This document shows, piece after piece, positions 33,895 to 45,559 of a DNA stretch of 64,000 nucleotides. Location of the stretch: contig JAMWBK010000001.1 in the NCBI GenBank assembly GCA_029953675.1, positions 124,001-188,000 on the forward strand, in the 5' to 3' direction. Made by a program: the position numbers and the translations under genes. This DNA is from Rhodosorus marinus (lineage: Eukaryota; Rhodophyta; Stylonematophyceae; Stylonematales; Stylonemataceae). Under the pieces are notes generated by a model, which saw only the letters and a program-made list of their open reading frames with translations, searched no databases and had not been told where the DNA came from. The first letter of the stretch is position 1, and each line of letters opens with the position of its first letter.

Positions 33895-34037
33895 TGAAGC
33901 TTAAGGGGGTGGGGGTGGGTGGGTGGAGGGGAGGGGAGGGGAGGGAGGGCATTGGAAACGGTGTCTTAAACAGACTTGATATAATACATACTATTTTAGG
34001 GGGGGCGGGGGGGTAGGGGGGGTTTGGGGGAGAACGG
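33895..34037 (+). promoter_or_regulatory. G-rich tracts with G-quadruplex potential upstream of the sigma factor gene
   Basis: Two clusters of G runs on the sense strand, about 33904-33949 (GGGGGTGGGGGTGGGTGGG, then repeated GAGGGG units) and 33999-34037 (runs of seven, seven, seven and five G separated by one to three bases). Each has at least four runs of three or more G with short loops, which fits the usual quadruplex pattern. They lie 110-255 bp upstream of the first ATG. A regulatory role is an inference. Confidence 0.55.
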
Positions 34038-34148
34038 GTGATGTTTTAAGTAGGAGGAGAGAGATAAAGAGCTGAGCTTGCACGCGTTTGGTGGTGGTCG
34101 TCGTCGTAGGGAATTGCGGTGGGTGCGTTTTTCCTTTTTCGAGGAGAG

Positions 34149-35876
34149 ATGGGAGAGGGGGAGAGTGTGGTGGAATCCAGTATGGGGTTCGTAGTTTCCT
34201 GGGGGACTTGTCGTCGGGGGTATGGGGCGAGGTGTGTTCTTCAAGGTGCAAAAGTTGACCAGAAAAAGGTTCGATGGGATTCGAGTCTTACTGCGAAGGA
34301 GCCTGTGAAGAGGAGACCTGGGAGGCCAAGAAAAGTGGATTCAAATGATAGTATCCCTACGAGCAAGTTGGGGCGGACGAACGGGGATGATGTTGAGGTT
34401 TTAATGCCTTATCCGGACGTCATGCCGGTTGATATGGAGGAAAATGACGAGACTGAGGGCGAGGGAGAGACCACGGAGGGTGAGGTTGAAGAGGCACCAG
34501 CCGAAGTGGAGGACATAGACTTGGTCGAGCGCGAGAGCGCAGAAGATACTACGGAGGAGGGTAATATTACCGAAGGAAAAGGGAAAAAGAAACGCGAACA
34601 ATCGGATAACACAGTACGATGGTATCTGGAGTTGGTTGGGAAAGGACGGCTTCTGAGGGCTGAGGAGGAGGTAAGTGTTTGGACACCCATATCCCCCAAA
34701 ATGTGTTGGTCCTTTCGCCTTTATCCGGGCAAGTCGAGTCATTCTCGAGAGGGAGACAGTTTTTAGAGAGAAACTGATCAGGGGTTGGAATTCTTAGTCT
34801 GACTTATAGCTGCCATGGGTATTTTATCTTTCGCTTTTCTGAAGGTGGACCTGTCCAGGAGGATTGCTCAGCTATTGCAGTGGGAGAGACAGAGGCAGCA
34901 AATGTATGAGGAAATGGGAAGGGACCCGACAGTTGAGGAGTGGGCAAAGGCTCTGGAGTTGGACATAAAGGACTTCCAGAGTCAGTTGTTTCAGTGTAGG
35001 AAGGCCAAGGAGAAAATGATAACCAGTAACCTGAGGCTTGTAGTGTCAATTGCCAAGCGCTACGCGAATAGGGGCCTCCCACTTTCTGACATGATACAAG
35101 AAGGTACACTTGGATTGGTTCGAGCCGCAGAGAAGTTCGACGGGAGCAGAGGCTACAAGTTTAGTACTTATGCCACATGGTGGGTGAAGCAAGCGGTTGC
35201 CCGTGCAATTGCTGATCACTCGAGGAACATCCGCCTACCAGTTCACTTGTACGATACCATTGCGGCTGTCCGCCGTGCAACTCGGTGCTTAACAGAATCC
35301 TTGGGTAGAAGTCCGTCAGAGGAGGAAATTGCGGCCTACTTGGGATTGTCTATTTCAAAGCTACGAAGCACCCGTATCCATATGATGCCGACAATACCGC
35401 TGGAGAGCCCCCTGAAGGAGGTTGACGATGGTAAGGCCAAACGCACAAACAGGGTTGGTTGGCGTCGTTCAGGAGCTGAACTGTGTTCCTATTCCTATGT
35501 TAGCAGGCATGTGTCTTGGTGATGTGCTTCAATCGACGGAAGTAAGTCCCGAAGACCGAGTGGAGAGAGCTCTGCTCAGAGAGGATTTGGAACACGTGAT
35601 TAATTCTTTGAGTCCTAGGGAACGAGACGTCGTTCGAATGAGGTAACTATCACAATCCAAACGCGCAAATTGTCAACAGATCGTCTGACGGGGCAGCTCT
35701 GCATGCACTGATCCCACAGGTATGGTCTTGACGACGGCCGAATGAAGACACTGGACGAAATTGGTCGTATGTTCTGCGTCTCCAAGGAACGGGTCCGACA
35801 AATAGAGACGAAAGCGATTAGAAAACTGCGACACCCGTACCGCAGTGCGGTTTTGCGCGACTTTTTACAACACTAA
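34149..35876 (+). CDS. nuclear-encoded plastid RNA polymerase sigma factor (sigma-70 family)
   Basis: Four exons (34149-34670, 34845-35430, 35507-35642, 35720-35876) join in frame to 466 residues. Sigma factors direct the bacterial-type plastid RNA polymerase to promoters. Region 1.2 is [16 protein letters not shown] near residue 155; region 2 contains [16 protein letters not shown], then [19 protein letters not shown], the -10-binding part; region 3 follows with [10 protein letters not shown]; region 4 has [15 protein letters not shown] and [18 protein letters not shown], the -35-binding helix-turn-helix. The leader of about 150 residues holds a transit-like start ([13 protein letters not shown] at residue 12), an AT-hook-like KRRPGRPRK at 54-62 and a strongly acidic stretch at about 85-140. 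The first ATG is at 34149; the one at 34182 is an equally good start for a transit peptide. Red algal nuclear genomes carry several sigma genes, so the exact SIG number cannot be given. Confidence 0.93.
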
Positions 35877-37087
35877 CAAGCTTATTTGACGAAACAAGGC
35901 TCCACGCACATCCTATGTGGCGGCCACGGCGGAGCGGATCGATGGAGATGTCTGGCACAAGTTTCTGCTGGGTGGAGTACTGGGAAACAAAACCGTGACA
36001 CTCCGTGAAGATTTTTTGGTAGAACTTGGAACAAGTTAGCCGGCTGTGTGGATATTTCAAGTCCGGATCTAGTTTGGACAACGTGCCCCGAGAGAAGACG
36101 TAGCGGCCTCGAGTCGAGAAGCTGCTGTAGTAGTAGGTCGGCGGAAAACCACGCAGTAGGACGAAGTCACAATGGCTGCAGTCATTATGCTCGGGTTGGC
36201 GGTGTTGCTAGGACATCGCTGGCCGGTTTGTATCGCTAACAGCGTTGTATAAGTGGCACGACAAGAACAGAGACCGATAGCCGCTCACTGGGGGAAAGCT
36301 TAGGTAGGTTATACAGGGGTTGCCCATTGTTATAGCGTCAGGACTGTGTATATGACACAGGTGAATATTTTTCTATGAGGAAAAGAAAAGAAAAGAAAGC
36401 ATGCAGTAAATCTTGAATGATAAACAGTCTGTTGAACCTATCCGGCACTTTCAGTTGAGTTTCAGCTGGCGCTTTCCGCTCACCTTTGGCAGTAGTTGAC
36501 GAATCTAGCGCGGATCAAGGAGGGGATCTAGTAGAGAGTCGGAGGTTGCTGGGGACATATGAAGCTCCCCTAGTGCGTCCAAGAGTTCCGATCGCCGGTG
36601 GGATGCTTTTCATGCTTTTCATGACCTGGAGCGTTCTCCAGAGCGAAAATGCCAGGCAAGAAGTTCCATTAGATCATCGGAGCGTAGCTTGCGGTTAGGC
36701 CCTCACCAAACAACCAGGTAAGTGAAAGTCATTTCTGCCCCCGGTCGTCAACGCCGTCGCCCTCGGATACGGGACCTGAATCTGCCCGGGAGAGCGCCTC
36801 GGAAGGCTGAGCATGACATTTTGATAAGCAAGCCGGTGTCCTGAAGAGCCCTCTCTCGACGTCAACCTGATCGGTCTGTTGGACGGAAGGACGATTGGGG
36901 TTTGAAAAGAAAATAAAGGTACGAAAAATGCGATAAACACGTCGGGTGAATTTACCCGTTGATGTTTAGATGCCTTTCCTATCAACATCGTTGCTTCAAA
37001 ACCAAGAAAAGCTAACAAGATTGACAAGGGAGTCCTATGTACTACCAGCAACAATTGTCTGTTTGAACCACGACAAGACAGCCATTC
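35877..37087. other. intergenic region with an unresolved open frame
   Basis: A plus-strand frame ending at 36698 has no good ATG but is open from an AG at about 36465 and encodes a possible membrane helix (IAGGMLFMLFMTWSVL). It could be the last exon of a small gene; the best upstream candidate exon, starting with ATG at 36172 and encoding a hydrophobic string, does not join to it in frame with any donor I found. A GAAAA-type purine repeat lies at 36378-36398. Confidence 0.3.
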
Positions 37088-37714
37088 CTATTTCCTGAAT
37101 ATGCCGAGACCAAGTCTTCCTTGATGGATATCGTGAGCTAGTTCAGGCGGGAGGGCGTCAATGATATTTTCAGGTTTGAGACCAGCACTCGACGTGGCTT
37201 CGAGAATATCTGGGATATTCTGCGCGAACGGGGGGCCTCCTTCCTTCTCTTGGAGAGGAAACATGAAGTAAATAAGCCGCCCTCGAGGTTTGAGAAGTTC
37301 GCTGATCCGGGGGGCCCACTGCGTCTGCAGTTCAGGGAGCAATGCACACTTGAAGATGAAATCAATGACCACGTCGTATTCTTCCGTAAGCACTTGTGGG
37401 TCGAAGAAGTCACCTTGAACGTACTTGATCCCAGTAATCCCGTTCTCCTCACTGTACTTCTGGGCCTCCTTGAGCGCCGTTGGGGAAATATCGATCCCGA
37501 CAATATCGTCAAACCCATTCTTCGCGAGGTAAACTGCCTCATACCCGCGTCCTACACCAGGCAACAACACTTTCATTGGTGGATTCAGAACGCCGGTTTC
37601 CACCAAATCCACCAGAGCGGGAGCAACACTCAACCTGTCAAACCGCTCCCCAGGTTTTAGGTTCTGCCAAACCTCTTCCCAACGCTCACCACTCCCTGAA
37701 AGGTCTGCCACCAT
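37088..37714 (-). CDS. thiol/halide methyltransferase (TPMT-type SAM methyltransferase)
   Basis: A single-exon gene of 208 codons. The protein fits the thiopurine-methyltransferase-like family, whose plant and algal members (HOL/TMT) move a methyl group from S-adenosylmethionine to halide ions or to thiols and thiocyanate. Seen: the SAM-binding motif KVLLPGVGRGYEAVYLA at about residues 48-64, the acidic VGIDISPTAL that would hold the ribose, GDFFD, and the family string DFIFKCALLPEL followed by RGRLIYFMFPL. The length is typical. There is no leader, so a cytosolic enzyme is expected; the N-terminal Trp pair (RWEEVWQNLKPGERFD) also fits the family. In a marine alga, methyl halide release is a plausible activity, but halide, thiocyanate and thiol substrates cannot be told apart from sequence. 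Confidence 0.88.
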   Translation of the reverse strand: MVADLSGSGERWEEVWQNLKPGERFDRLSVAPALVDLVETGVLNPPMKVLLPGVGRGYEAVYLAKNGFDDIVGIDISPTALKEAQKYSEENGITGIKYVQGDFFDPQVLTEEYDVVIDFIFKCALLPELQTQWAPRISELLKPRGRLIYFMFPLQEKEGGPPFAQNIPDILEATSSAGLKPENIIDALPPELAHDIHQGRLGLGIFRK

Positions 37715-39993
37715 ATTGGGCTAATCAACCTTCACTGAAAGCTCAATGATCCTCCCTTCTGTCCACCTTGACGCGCCAGATGCCCAAACCGCTCAACCAG
37801 GAAACCGTTTACGTCCCTATTTCGAGATATTGAAAGTATGCTCTTGAGCTCTTTTATCCTACCAGCTCAGTCCAACGAACAGCCATTCGGCTTCGGGCCT
37901 TTTGTTTTCTCTCGAGGTTTCCAGTAACCGCTTTCCACCGTGCACATTTGATCAACTTTGTGAGGCTCGGGAAGGATTAGACGTTCAAGTTGTACAGACA
38001 CTAAGCTATCAAGTGGCCAAGTCCGCCAAATACTAGACCTACGGAAGTTCAAGTTCCCGAGGTGCTGTAGGGTACGGGCTGAGCAAGCTGAACAAGGGGT
38101 GTAAAAGGACAATTAACTTGTTGCTAACTACCTGCGAAGATTCCATCGACGTTCAATCACTGCCAGAATTGGGTGTTCATCTTGTTGGTCTACTTGAGGA
38201 TTCATTCAATCCCCCCTCAGCTCTGTTTGTAAAAAGCACGAAAACTTCACAACGCAGGCAAAGTCCCGAGCAGCAGAACACCTTTTAAGAGCGCTTTGCT
38301 CCTAGAGACTTTGCCACGCGTGTATAGCTATATACAGCTGTAGATCAACGTCAAGAGATTGTGGGCTATGTGTACCGCGAAACCCTCAAGCAGAGCATTG
38401 AGCCCTGTAAGGCAGGGGGGCAGTCTTTGAGAGAGAATAGTCGCTGTCCATGTTCGACGCTGGGCGTTCGAACCGGATCCAGCCTGAGCGTTGGAGTCCA
38501 TGCGGTGATAGCGAAAACTCAAAACTATTGGGAAGAAACATCAAGCGGAATCAATCAACGAAAGGGATTGGTGTGTACACAACCAGCAGTCTAACATTCT
38601 GTCAGAGCAGAGGCTTGAATCCTCTCAATTCATCATGTCTATATCGTGTCCGCAGTGGCTCCATCCCACAGCTCAATCCACGAGCGGTGTCCCATCCACA
38701 AGTTGCGCACCAACTTGCCCACTCAGAAATTGTCACTACTCTAACTTGTAAGCCCAACAGCTGTCCTATATGAAAATCAGACAGCTGTCTCAATATCATT
38801 GGATGCAATTTGGCCTGTGTCGTCAGACCATTTTTTCCGGTCGACAGCTGTTGAAGATGAAGTCAGTGGATATGATTGGCCCATATTTTTAAATTATGAA
38901 ATGCCGTTTTGGAGTTCAAGTTGGTGACTGATTCGTTTGATGAGTTTTTTTAAGGGCCTCGACCTGCTTAATTTGTCTGATGGTTCCATATTATAAGATG
39001 CGCTTTCGGCGAAAATGGTAGCGCGGAATCTGATTCCTCGTCCATTGATACTTTCCTTTCCCCAGAAAAGATTTTTTTATGGAATAATTTTAGGAACATC
39101 GTCGAAACTCAATTTATTTGGGATCCTCGGATGGACTGACCTACTCTTGTGGGTTGATGGCATAGACGAAGACAATGTGGGATTGGGCACGGACGAGACT
39201 GGGGTGCGGACAAAAGGAGAACTGTCCAAACATCTAGAGATAAATCTCAATAAGCAGCTCATAAACGGCTTCACCATCCAGACATATCACGGCACGAGTT
39301 GTAGCGCAGCGAGCCCCGCAGCCGACAGCTGCTATGTGTCTAGCTTTCGTAGACGGACTGGACAAAAACTTGGCCTTGCTTTGCAGCTTCTGCCGATGAA
39401 CTCCCGGAAGAAATACTAAAGCGCTATATACCCGGGTGAAGCTGTAGCGAACACCGTGTACGCGCTGGTTCTACTCCACCTCTCACCTCATAGTCAACGT
39501 TTCCAAATCAATACCTAATGTGGTGAACCCGACCCATCCAGCCTTTTGACCATGAGTTACACTGATTAACAAGCGAGCAATCTGCGTACTTTCGTGTGTG
39601 TGCGTTTCGTGTGTGCCGTTTCGTGTGTAGTACTTTACGCGTCCGGGAAAGCGAGTAGTAACTTTCCAGGTAAAAAGTCATCCCTTTGCGCTCAAGAATA
39701 GCGGACAGTGGAGGACAGAGGAGAGTGCGCCAATTTCAGCGTTCAAGAGTAATATTTGATTACAGCCCACTAGGGAACAATGGGAGCCACCGCATTGAAC
39801 AGCGATCGCAACAATTGGTAGTGCATAAAAATAAATTTCCCAGTACATAATAGATAAGATACAAAAACCCCTCGAATGGCGGCTAGAGTACAAGAGGTAC
39901 AAAACGACGCTTCCTCCACGAATGACAAGAGCTTTGCCGCGAGGCTCTATCTTAGAAGAACTGCGCTCCGTGGAAGATCCTCCATTTTGAGTC
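37715..39993. other. gene-poor region
   Basis: No supported gene. The longest frame, 39015-39419 on the plus strand (134 codons), is acidic in its middle and shows no domain; a TGTGTG-rich string, GTGTGTGCGTTTCGTGTGTG, lies at about 39594-39613. The right end holds the 3' flank of the DGDG synthase gene. Confidence 0.4.
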
Positions 39994-42161
39994 TCAAAGT
40001 CTTCCTTGCCGCAGCTGCTGCAGAGGAGTCAGATCCTGTTTCTGCGGCACATGTGCCAGTGCATTTTCCATCTCGAGGCTTTCCATTCGAGGTGGATACC
40101 TGACATGTGGGACACGGAATTCATCCTCAGCAACACAGAGAGTGAACAAAGAAGACGCAATCGCCACGATTCGGAGCAGAAGAGGACTGCGACGACATAC
40201 CTTAGCAACTTTGCTGCTGAGGTTGAACATCAGCCTATCCCTGGAGCTGTCGAGGAAAACAGGTCCCCTGGGCGCAGGCCGCATTTCAAACCGCTTCACA
40301 TCAGTCAGGTCAGGAAGCATACTGCTGGTGCCCCGGGGAGCCCCAATAGCGACTCTGTAGGCCTCAAAGTGTTGGAGGCCTTGGTGTGTATGCCTGTAAG
40401 TGACAAAACGAGTTATCCAGTAAGGCGAAAGCACACAGTTTCTCCATAGTGGACCGGGAATGATGAAGCATACCAGATTGCTCTTGCCGTGATATCATCG
40501 AGCATCTTAGGCATCTGCCTATCTTGCTGTTCCCTTTGCGGTTCCGCGACTAGTAGAAACCTCTCTGTGGCTGCTTCCCACGATAGGTCCCTCAGCTCCT
40601 GCGGAAGGAGAGGAGCAGGTTCTTCTGCAAGTGCCTTCGTTAAGCAGTTGGAAAATTCCGCTGCATTTCTGTAGACTAGGCAATTCCGGAACTGACGGAA
40701 AAAAGCGTTGGACGGATGATCTGCGCATATGACAAACTTTCCCATAGCAAGCGCCTCTGCGGTAGTAGTGGCAACCACATCGCTCATGCTAGGATTAATA
40801 AAAACCTTGTAGCGATGGAAATCGACGTCCCCGTGGTCTTTGGCACCACGGAAATGCAGGCGTAAATGTCGTCGTTCCGCTTCATTCTCCACTTCCTGCA
40901 GATCTGGGCCTCCGCCAAATACATCAACGTCCACGTTCCGTCCACAGGACTGCATCAGGTTGAGCAGCTCACTGTAGCCTTTACCCCACAACACTTTCCC
41001 AAGAAAATAGCAACCCTTGTCGAAGCCTGGGAACGAATCGTCGTCCAGTGGGCTCGACTGCGCCGGCAAGTTCTCTCGGCTGGTTTCAGATGAGGTCATA
41101 CAACTTACAAATGTTGCTTTGACGGATTCCAGTTCACTAAACCTGAGACGGAACGAAAATATGGACCACTTTGAGCTCTTCTTCCCAAGCCTAAAGGAGA
41201 AAATTTTCGAAGTCATTTACCTCTCGGACACCATTCGACCGACTTCTAGAAACTTTGGAGACACGCCATGAACGAAACAGGTGATGTTTTCGCTGTTCTT
41301 GAACTCTTGCACTGCGTCACTGAGCTTAACCACCGTGTGCACACCCGCAGCTCTAACAACCCAATCATTAAATACTTTGAGCATGTTGGACTTGAACTGA
41401 CCCTCTTCCCGTCGGACGTATTCAAGGTAGTTTGTATGGACTATGCCCACCACGTGGTTGAACTTGTCACACCACCTCCGCCCCACATGATACCAGTTGA
41501 GGTGTTCAGGCTCTTCGAGAACCGCTACCTGCGCTTCCCCGTCTGGAACGTATTCTGTAATGTCCCCGAACGCAAAGATGCTTCCTTTCTCACGCTCATA
41601 GTAGCCGGGGTAGAAACGAAGCTTGAAATCCGACTCGAACCCGACGCGATTCTTCAACCACTTTCGCACGTATGCTTCCTGTTCTTTTGGCGACTCAAAA
41701 ACTTTTCCATCTGGATGGACTTCCATCTGGTCACTGGGAGATAACCAAGGTACCAAGAGGGTCACCTGCTTCTTCAATCGCGACAGGTACGCCGCCCGCA
41801 GAAGCGGATTTACGGCGGTCCCGGTCATCCACGGCAAGGATGCAGTCGTTACTATAGCAAGCTTTACGTCTTCGTCCTGGAGCGAGAGCCCAGAATCTGC
41901 CATCAGAGGTCCAGTCCCAACGTCAATGTCCACGAAAGACTCCGGTGGAGAGATCTCACTAAGGTGCATTCTTTGACGCTGCTCCTTCATCCACATCATC
42001 ACCGGTTCAACTCCGTTCTTGCTCCAAAAGGTCTCGAATGCCTTACCCGGATTCTCTGCTTCCTGAACTCCCCGCACAATTCCCACCACCATCTTGTGAA
42101 GAGCCTCAAAAAGCTTCACACCAGGCGGTTCCATCCTATACACGGCATCCTGCACTTCCAT
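39994..42161 (-). CDS. DGD1: digalactosyldiacylglycerol synthase
   Basis: Four exons (42161-41221, 41103-40474, 40393-40201, 40125-39994) join in frame to 631 residues. The enzyme transfers galactose from UDP-galactose to monogalactosyldiacylglycerol, making the main thylakoid lipid DGDG at the plastid envelope. The first exon has the N-terminal family block: [20 protein letters not shown], then [34 protein letters not shown] and [15 protein letters not shown], and [11 protein letters not shown]. The second has the GT4 half: [33 protein letters not shown] and [20 protein letters not shown], which carries the donor-binding E-x7-E region. The last exons give the short [11 protein letters not shown] and AIGAPRGT end. 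The ATG at 42161 is the first in frame. The acceptor of exon 2 may be at 41079 instead of 41103. The 120-residue start lacks the coiled N-terminal extension of plant DGD1 and so is closer to DGD2 in size plan. Confidence 0.93.
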
Positions 42162-45100
42162 ATTTCCACCAAACCGCACAAACCAAAACAACCGACCCCC
42201 CCCCCCCAAAAAAAGAACTAATTCCCTCCCTCGCTCTTCCGTTTCAAGAAAACTACCGCATTTTCTTCACACACTCCTTCCATTCACCCTCTTGTCAGTC
42301 ACCCAACAACTCGCAATTTCAAAGGTAAGCCGTAGAACCATAGCTCCACCCGTCTTTCCTCCCGCAGACCTTCCCTCACGGTCCCACCTCCTCAAAACTC
42401 ATCAACCCCCGTATTCCCTCATCCCTCATCCCCCATAGCAACCCGAACCCATATCCAACCCACAACCCAACCCGCAACCCAACCCTCATCCCAGCTCATA
42501 AGCCAACCACTATCAAACCCAAAGTCCCCCCCCACACCCCACACACCATTTTCCAAATTATCAAACGACGCCTTTCTCCCACACGTATTTACCAGGGAAC
42601 ATGATACCCCCGAAAAATAATATCTAAAAACAAGGGTCATAGATCAAAGGACGGATTGATTAAAAAACAACAAAAAAGGCAGATAATTTGAAAAAACTCG
42701 GATTAAAAGAAATGAAACCCGCAGCAGAGGCCCTCAATAAATATTCTACAATCATATCTCGTCCCTCTTTACGGTGTGTAGAGTTTTACATTATTCGTAA
42801 CCCCACCCCCTCTCCGATTTAGGTTACTACTAACGATGTTGACTGAACATTGATTCGGGGACAAATTAAAGACCGAACTTGGGGTTTTTAGGGAAAGAGG
42901 ATCAGCAAATGAAAATCGATTCTAGTTACGGTCTTTCCCCAGTCATGGAGGTGGGAGGAGAGAAGCTGGCCGCGTCAAGCCAAAGCAGCACGGGAGTTGA
43001 GTGCTGCTTCTGAAAGCCTTTCACGTCTCCGTTGACTCTCAAGAAGCGTCCAGAACAACGATTTGTTTGATATCTCAGTCACCCAAAGCCCGTAGCCGAA
43101 AGCATTTCGTCACCGAACCAAGTCCTTGTAGCAGTTTCAGAGCAGTCCGCAATTTGTCCCTGTTCGTGTGCCTTCCACGATTCTAAGACCGGATACTGAT
43201 TGAATAAATATCAGTCGTTGTTTGTTTGATACATGAAAAATTGGAAATCTTTCCCTTGCCTGCACGGGGCATGTGGGGAAGATTTCCAAGGCAGACCGTT
43301 CGAATTTTCAAGGGGAAAAAAACTTCTGCTTATCGCTTTTAACTTTCATAAGGGGGGGGTATTTTGATATAGATTCATGACGATCATGCGTCCGTTGAAA
43401 ACTATCCACACCCAGCAACAGCTTGCGAAGCTGGAAAACAAATGCATTTGGCCAAGTAAAAACCTTGAGAATGTAACAGGCCTAACTCACAGTCAAATAG
43501 TCTATACGCCAATGCACAAAACTCGCAAAAGGGTCATCATATACACCGGTGCGTTCCGAGAAAAAGAAAACCCCCCTTTGTTTTCTTTATTTTTTCAAAG
43601 CTCAGGAAGGGAAAACAACCCGACACTCGTCGTTTAATCGTAGCTGATACGAAACAAACTAGGAATGGGCAATCTCGACTTCGTTATCTCAACGTGTTCT
43701 TTCTAGACTGCGAATAAGCAAACAGCAAGAATTCGACAACGGCTTTTCCACTCAAAAAAATTCCAGAAACAGACTATTCTTGAAATTGACTTATATCAAT
43801 CATTACAAAGCGCACAGAAGTAATCTCCTTGAAAATTCGTGTCAAGGGAATGCATGGGGATTTCTTCCATTGGATGCTTTGCATTGGCATGTCCTCCTAC
43901 TAGAGTACACGAATCCAGGCCCAAGATCATCTTCATGAAAGGCAAGCTCCATTATTTTGATAATAAAAATAGGGTCCGTTTGGATACCCTTAAAATATTT
44001 CATCATTACTGATATTTGCCGGAACTTTTTGTCCAATGATGGATTGGGAGGATGCTCAAAGTACCGAACACATGGAGAAGCCCCGCCTGTCAACTGTCCG
44101 AAGAGGCAGAAATCGACGGTCCCTTCATAAAAGTTTCAAAAAATGACGTATCTTTCGCAGCCTTACTTAAGGAGCGATAGATTGGATATAATGCATTAAA
44201 CATCATAATTCAGATCTCCCTATAGGATATGGTCTAAATTTAGAAAATTAGATCGAAATCCGCATATGAAATAGGAACTAAGTGCATCTTGCCGTGGTAC
44301 TTGGGGTTTTTGTTTTCAGGTTAAATTTTCGAGGAAATCCTGGTCAAGGTTACCCCTCTGGGGGTCCACGAACGGGCGAAATCTATCCGGGAATGGTATT
44401 CGCTTTGGAGAATGGATCTCATTTTAGGGCCTTTATTTTGGGCCATTTGGGAAGCTCTTCCGAATCTCTTGAAGAACAGATTCCGCTCATGAATTCAGAG
44501 TCTGGTCTACCATCGAAGGGCAGTGCTCTTAGGCCAGAAGGAGGTTGTGGGGGTGGTGATGGAGGGGATGCAAGGAGTGCAGGCAGGCGTTCAGGTGTGA
44601 CGACAGATCAATAAGCAGCTCAGTCATGAGAGGCGCGAAATCCATTGCAGCCCTCCAATACAAGATCAGCTGTGTTGTTCGGGGTTACACTCCGGTTGAT
44701 CTAAGGATAAACAGATGCAGTTGAGGCTAAGCTACCTCAATCTCGAGCTATGAGCAACTAAAGAGGTCGCAGAGGTTTACTCTATACGGGCTCTACGTAA
44801 CGTGGACTCTGCTCAGGACACCCTTAGGTATCCGAAAATCGTGCATGACTAATTACTCGCTCATGAGCATTGTCCCAAGAACGTCGGATACTTTTTGAAT
44901 AAGCCCCTAAGGGAGATGGTCATCCAAAGTCCACAAATGCTGAGCTTGCTTGTCGAAACCTTCAATCGAGATTTCGCGTGAAAATCTCGGTGTCCATGAA
45001 GCTATTATATATATAAGCTCGAAGTACTTGGTTGTCTTATCGTCACCGTTTCTTCGTGCCCTTTTGCACGGAGACGTTCGGAAGGATGGGGAAGCAAGCT

Positions 45101-45559
45101 AACCAGCAAACACAAGTAGGCGAAGCACGAGCGACGCTCAACCGGTCCCTGTGGAAAGGGAATGCACTACGCGCCACCCAGGCTCGAAGGGAACCATGGG
45201 ATCGTCCTTGTAGAACGTAGCCTCGCAACCCATCAGAGTTTGTTTTAACGCATAGATAGATTCCATGTTCCCACTTGACGGGCTCCACTAGGGAGTTCTT
45301 TAGTAAGGCTTTCATGTTTACAGAGCAGATAGCATAGTCTGCGGAGCGTTAGACTGGGGTAACCCTGGTAGTGGGGTTACCCCCTGACCTTTTGCCTTAA
45401 GTCGTGATAGAAGCAGTGTTGTCGGCAGCAGGCAGCTGATGGTGAAGGTTAAGGTTACTATGTCTCTTAGTGGAGCGTGTGCTGGTTGTGTTGTGATATT
45501 GCCGTGGAGGGCGACAATAGTCAGATCCGGGAGCTAGCTTTGCAATGGTTCCAGAAAGG
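42162..45559. other. gene-poor region
   Basis: No supported gene in 3.4 kb. A run of 12 C is at about 42196-42207, 35 bp upstream of the DGDG synthase start. Near 42436-42495 an imperfect CCCAACC-type repeat reads GGGTTGG on the other strand. A plus-strand frame at 44282-44614 ends in a Gly/Arg-rich tail but has no domain. Minus-strand sequence at 45043-45315 may be the 3' part of the retroelement relic to the right. Confidence 0.4.

Noticed and set aside
36172-36698. Two-exon gene joining a hydrophobic start at 36172 to the membrane-helix frame ending at 36698
   Set aside because: No donor gives the phase required by the acceptor at about 36465, so the join is not supported.
38455-38485. 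TTCGAACCGGATCC string, considered as the T arm of a further tRNA
   Set aside because: No complementary stem or anticodon arm at the right distance on either strand.
39015-39419. Plus-strand open frame of 134 codons
   Set aside because: No domain, no good context and a shadow frame on the other strand; not enough to call a gene.
42436-42495. GGGTTGG-like repeat on the minus strand, considered as interstitial telomeric DNA
   Set aside because: The units are irregular in length and sequence and too few; simple G/T-rich sequence is enough to explain it.
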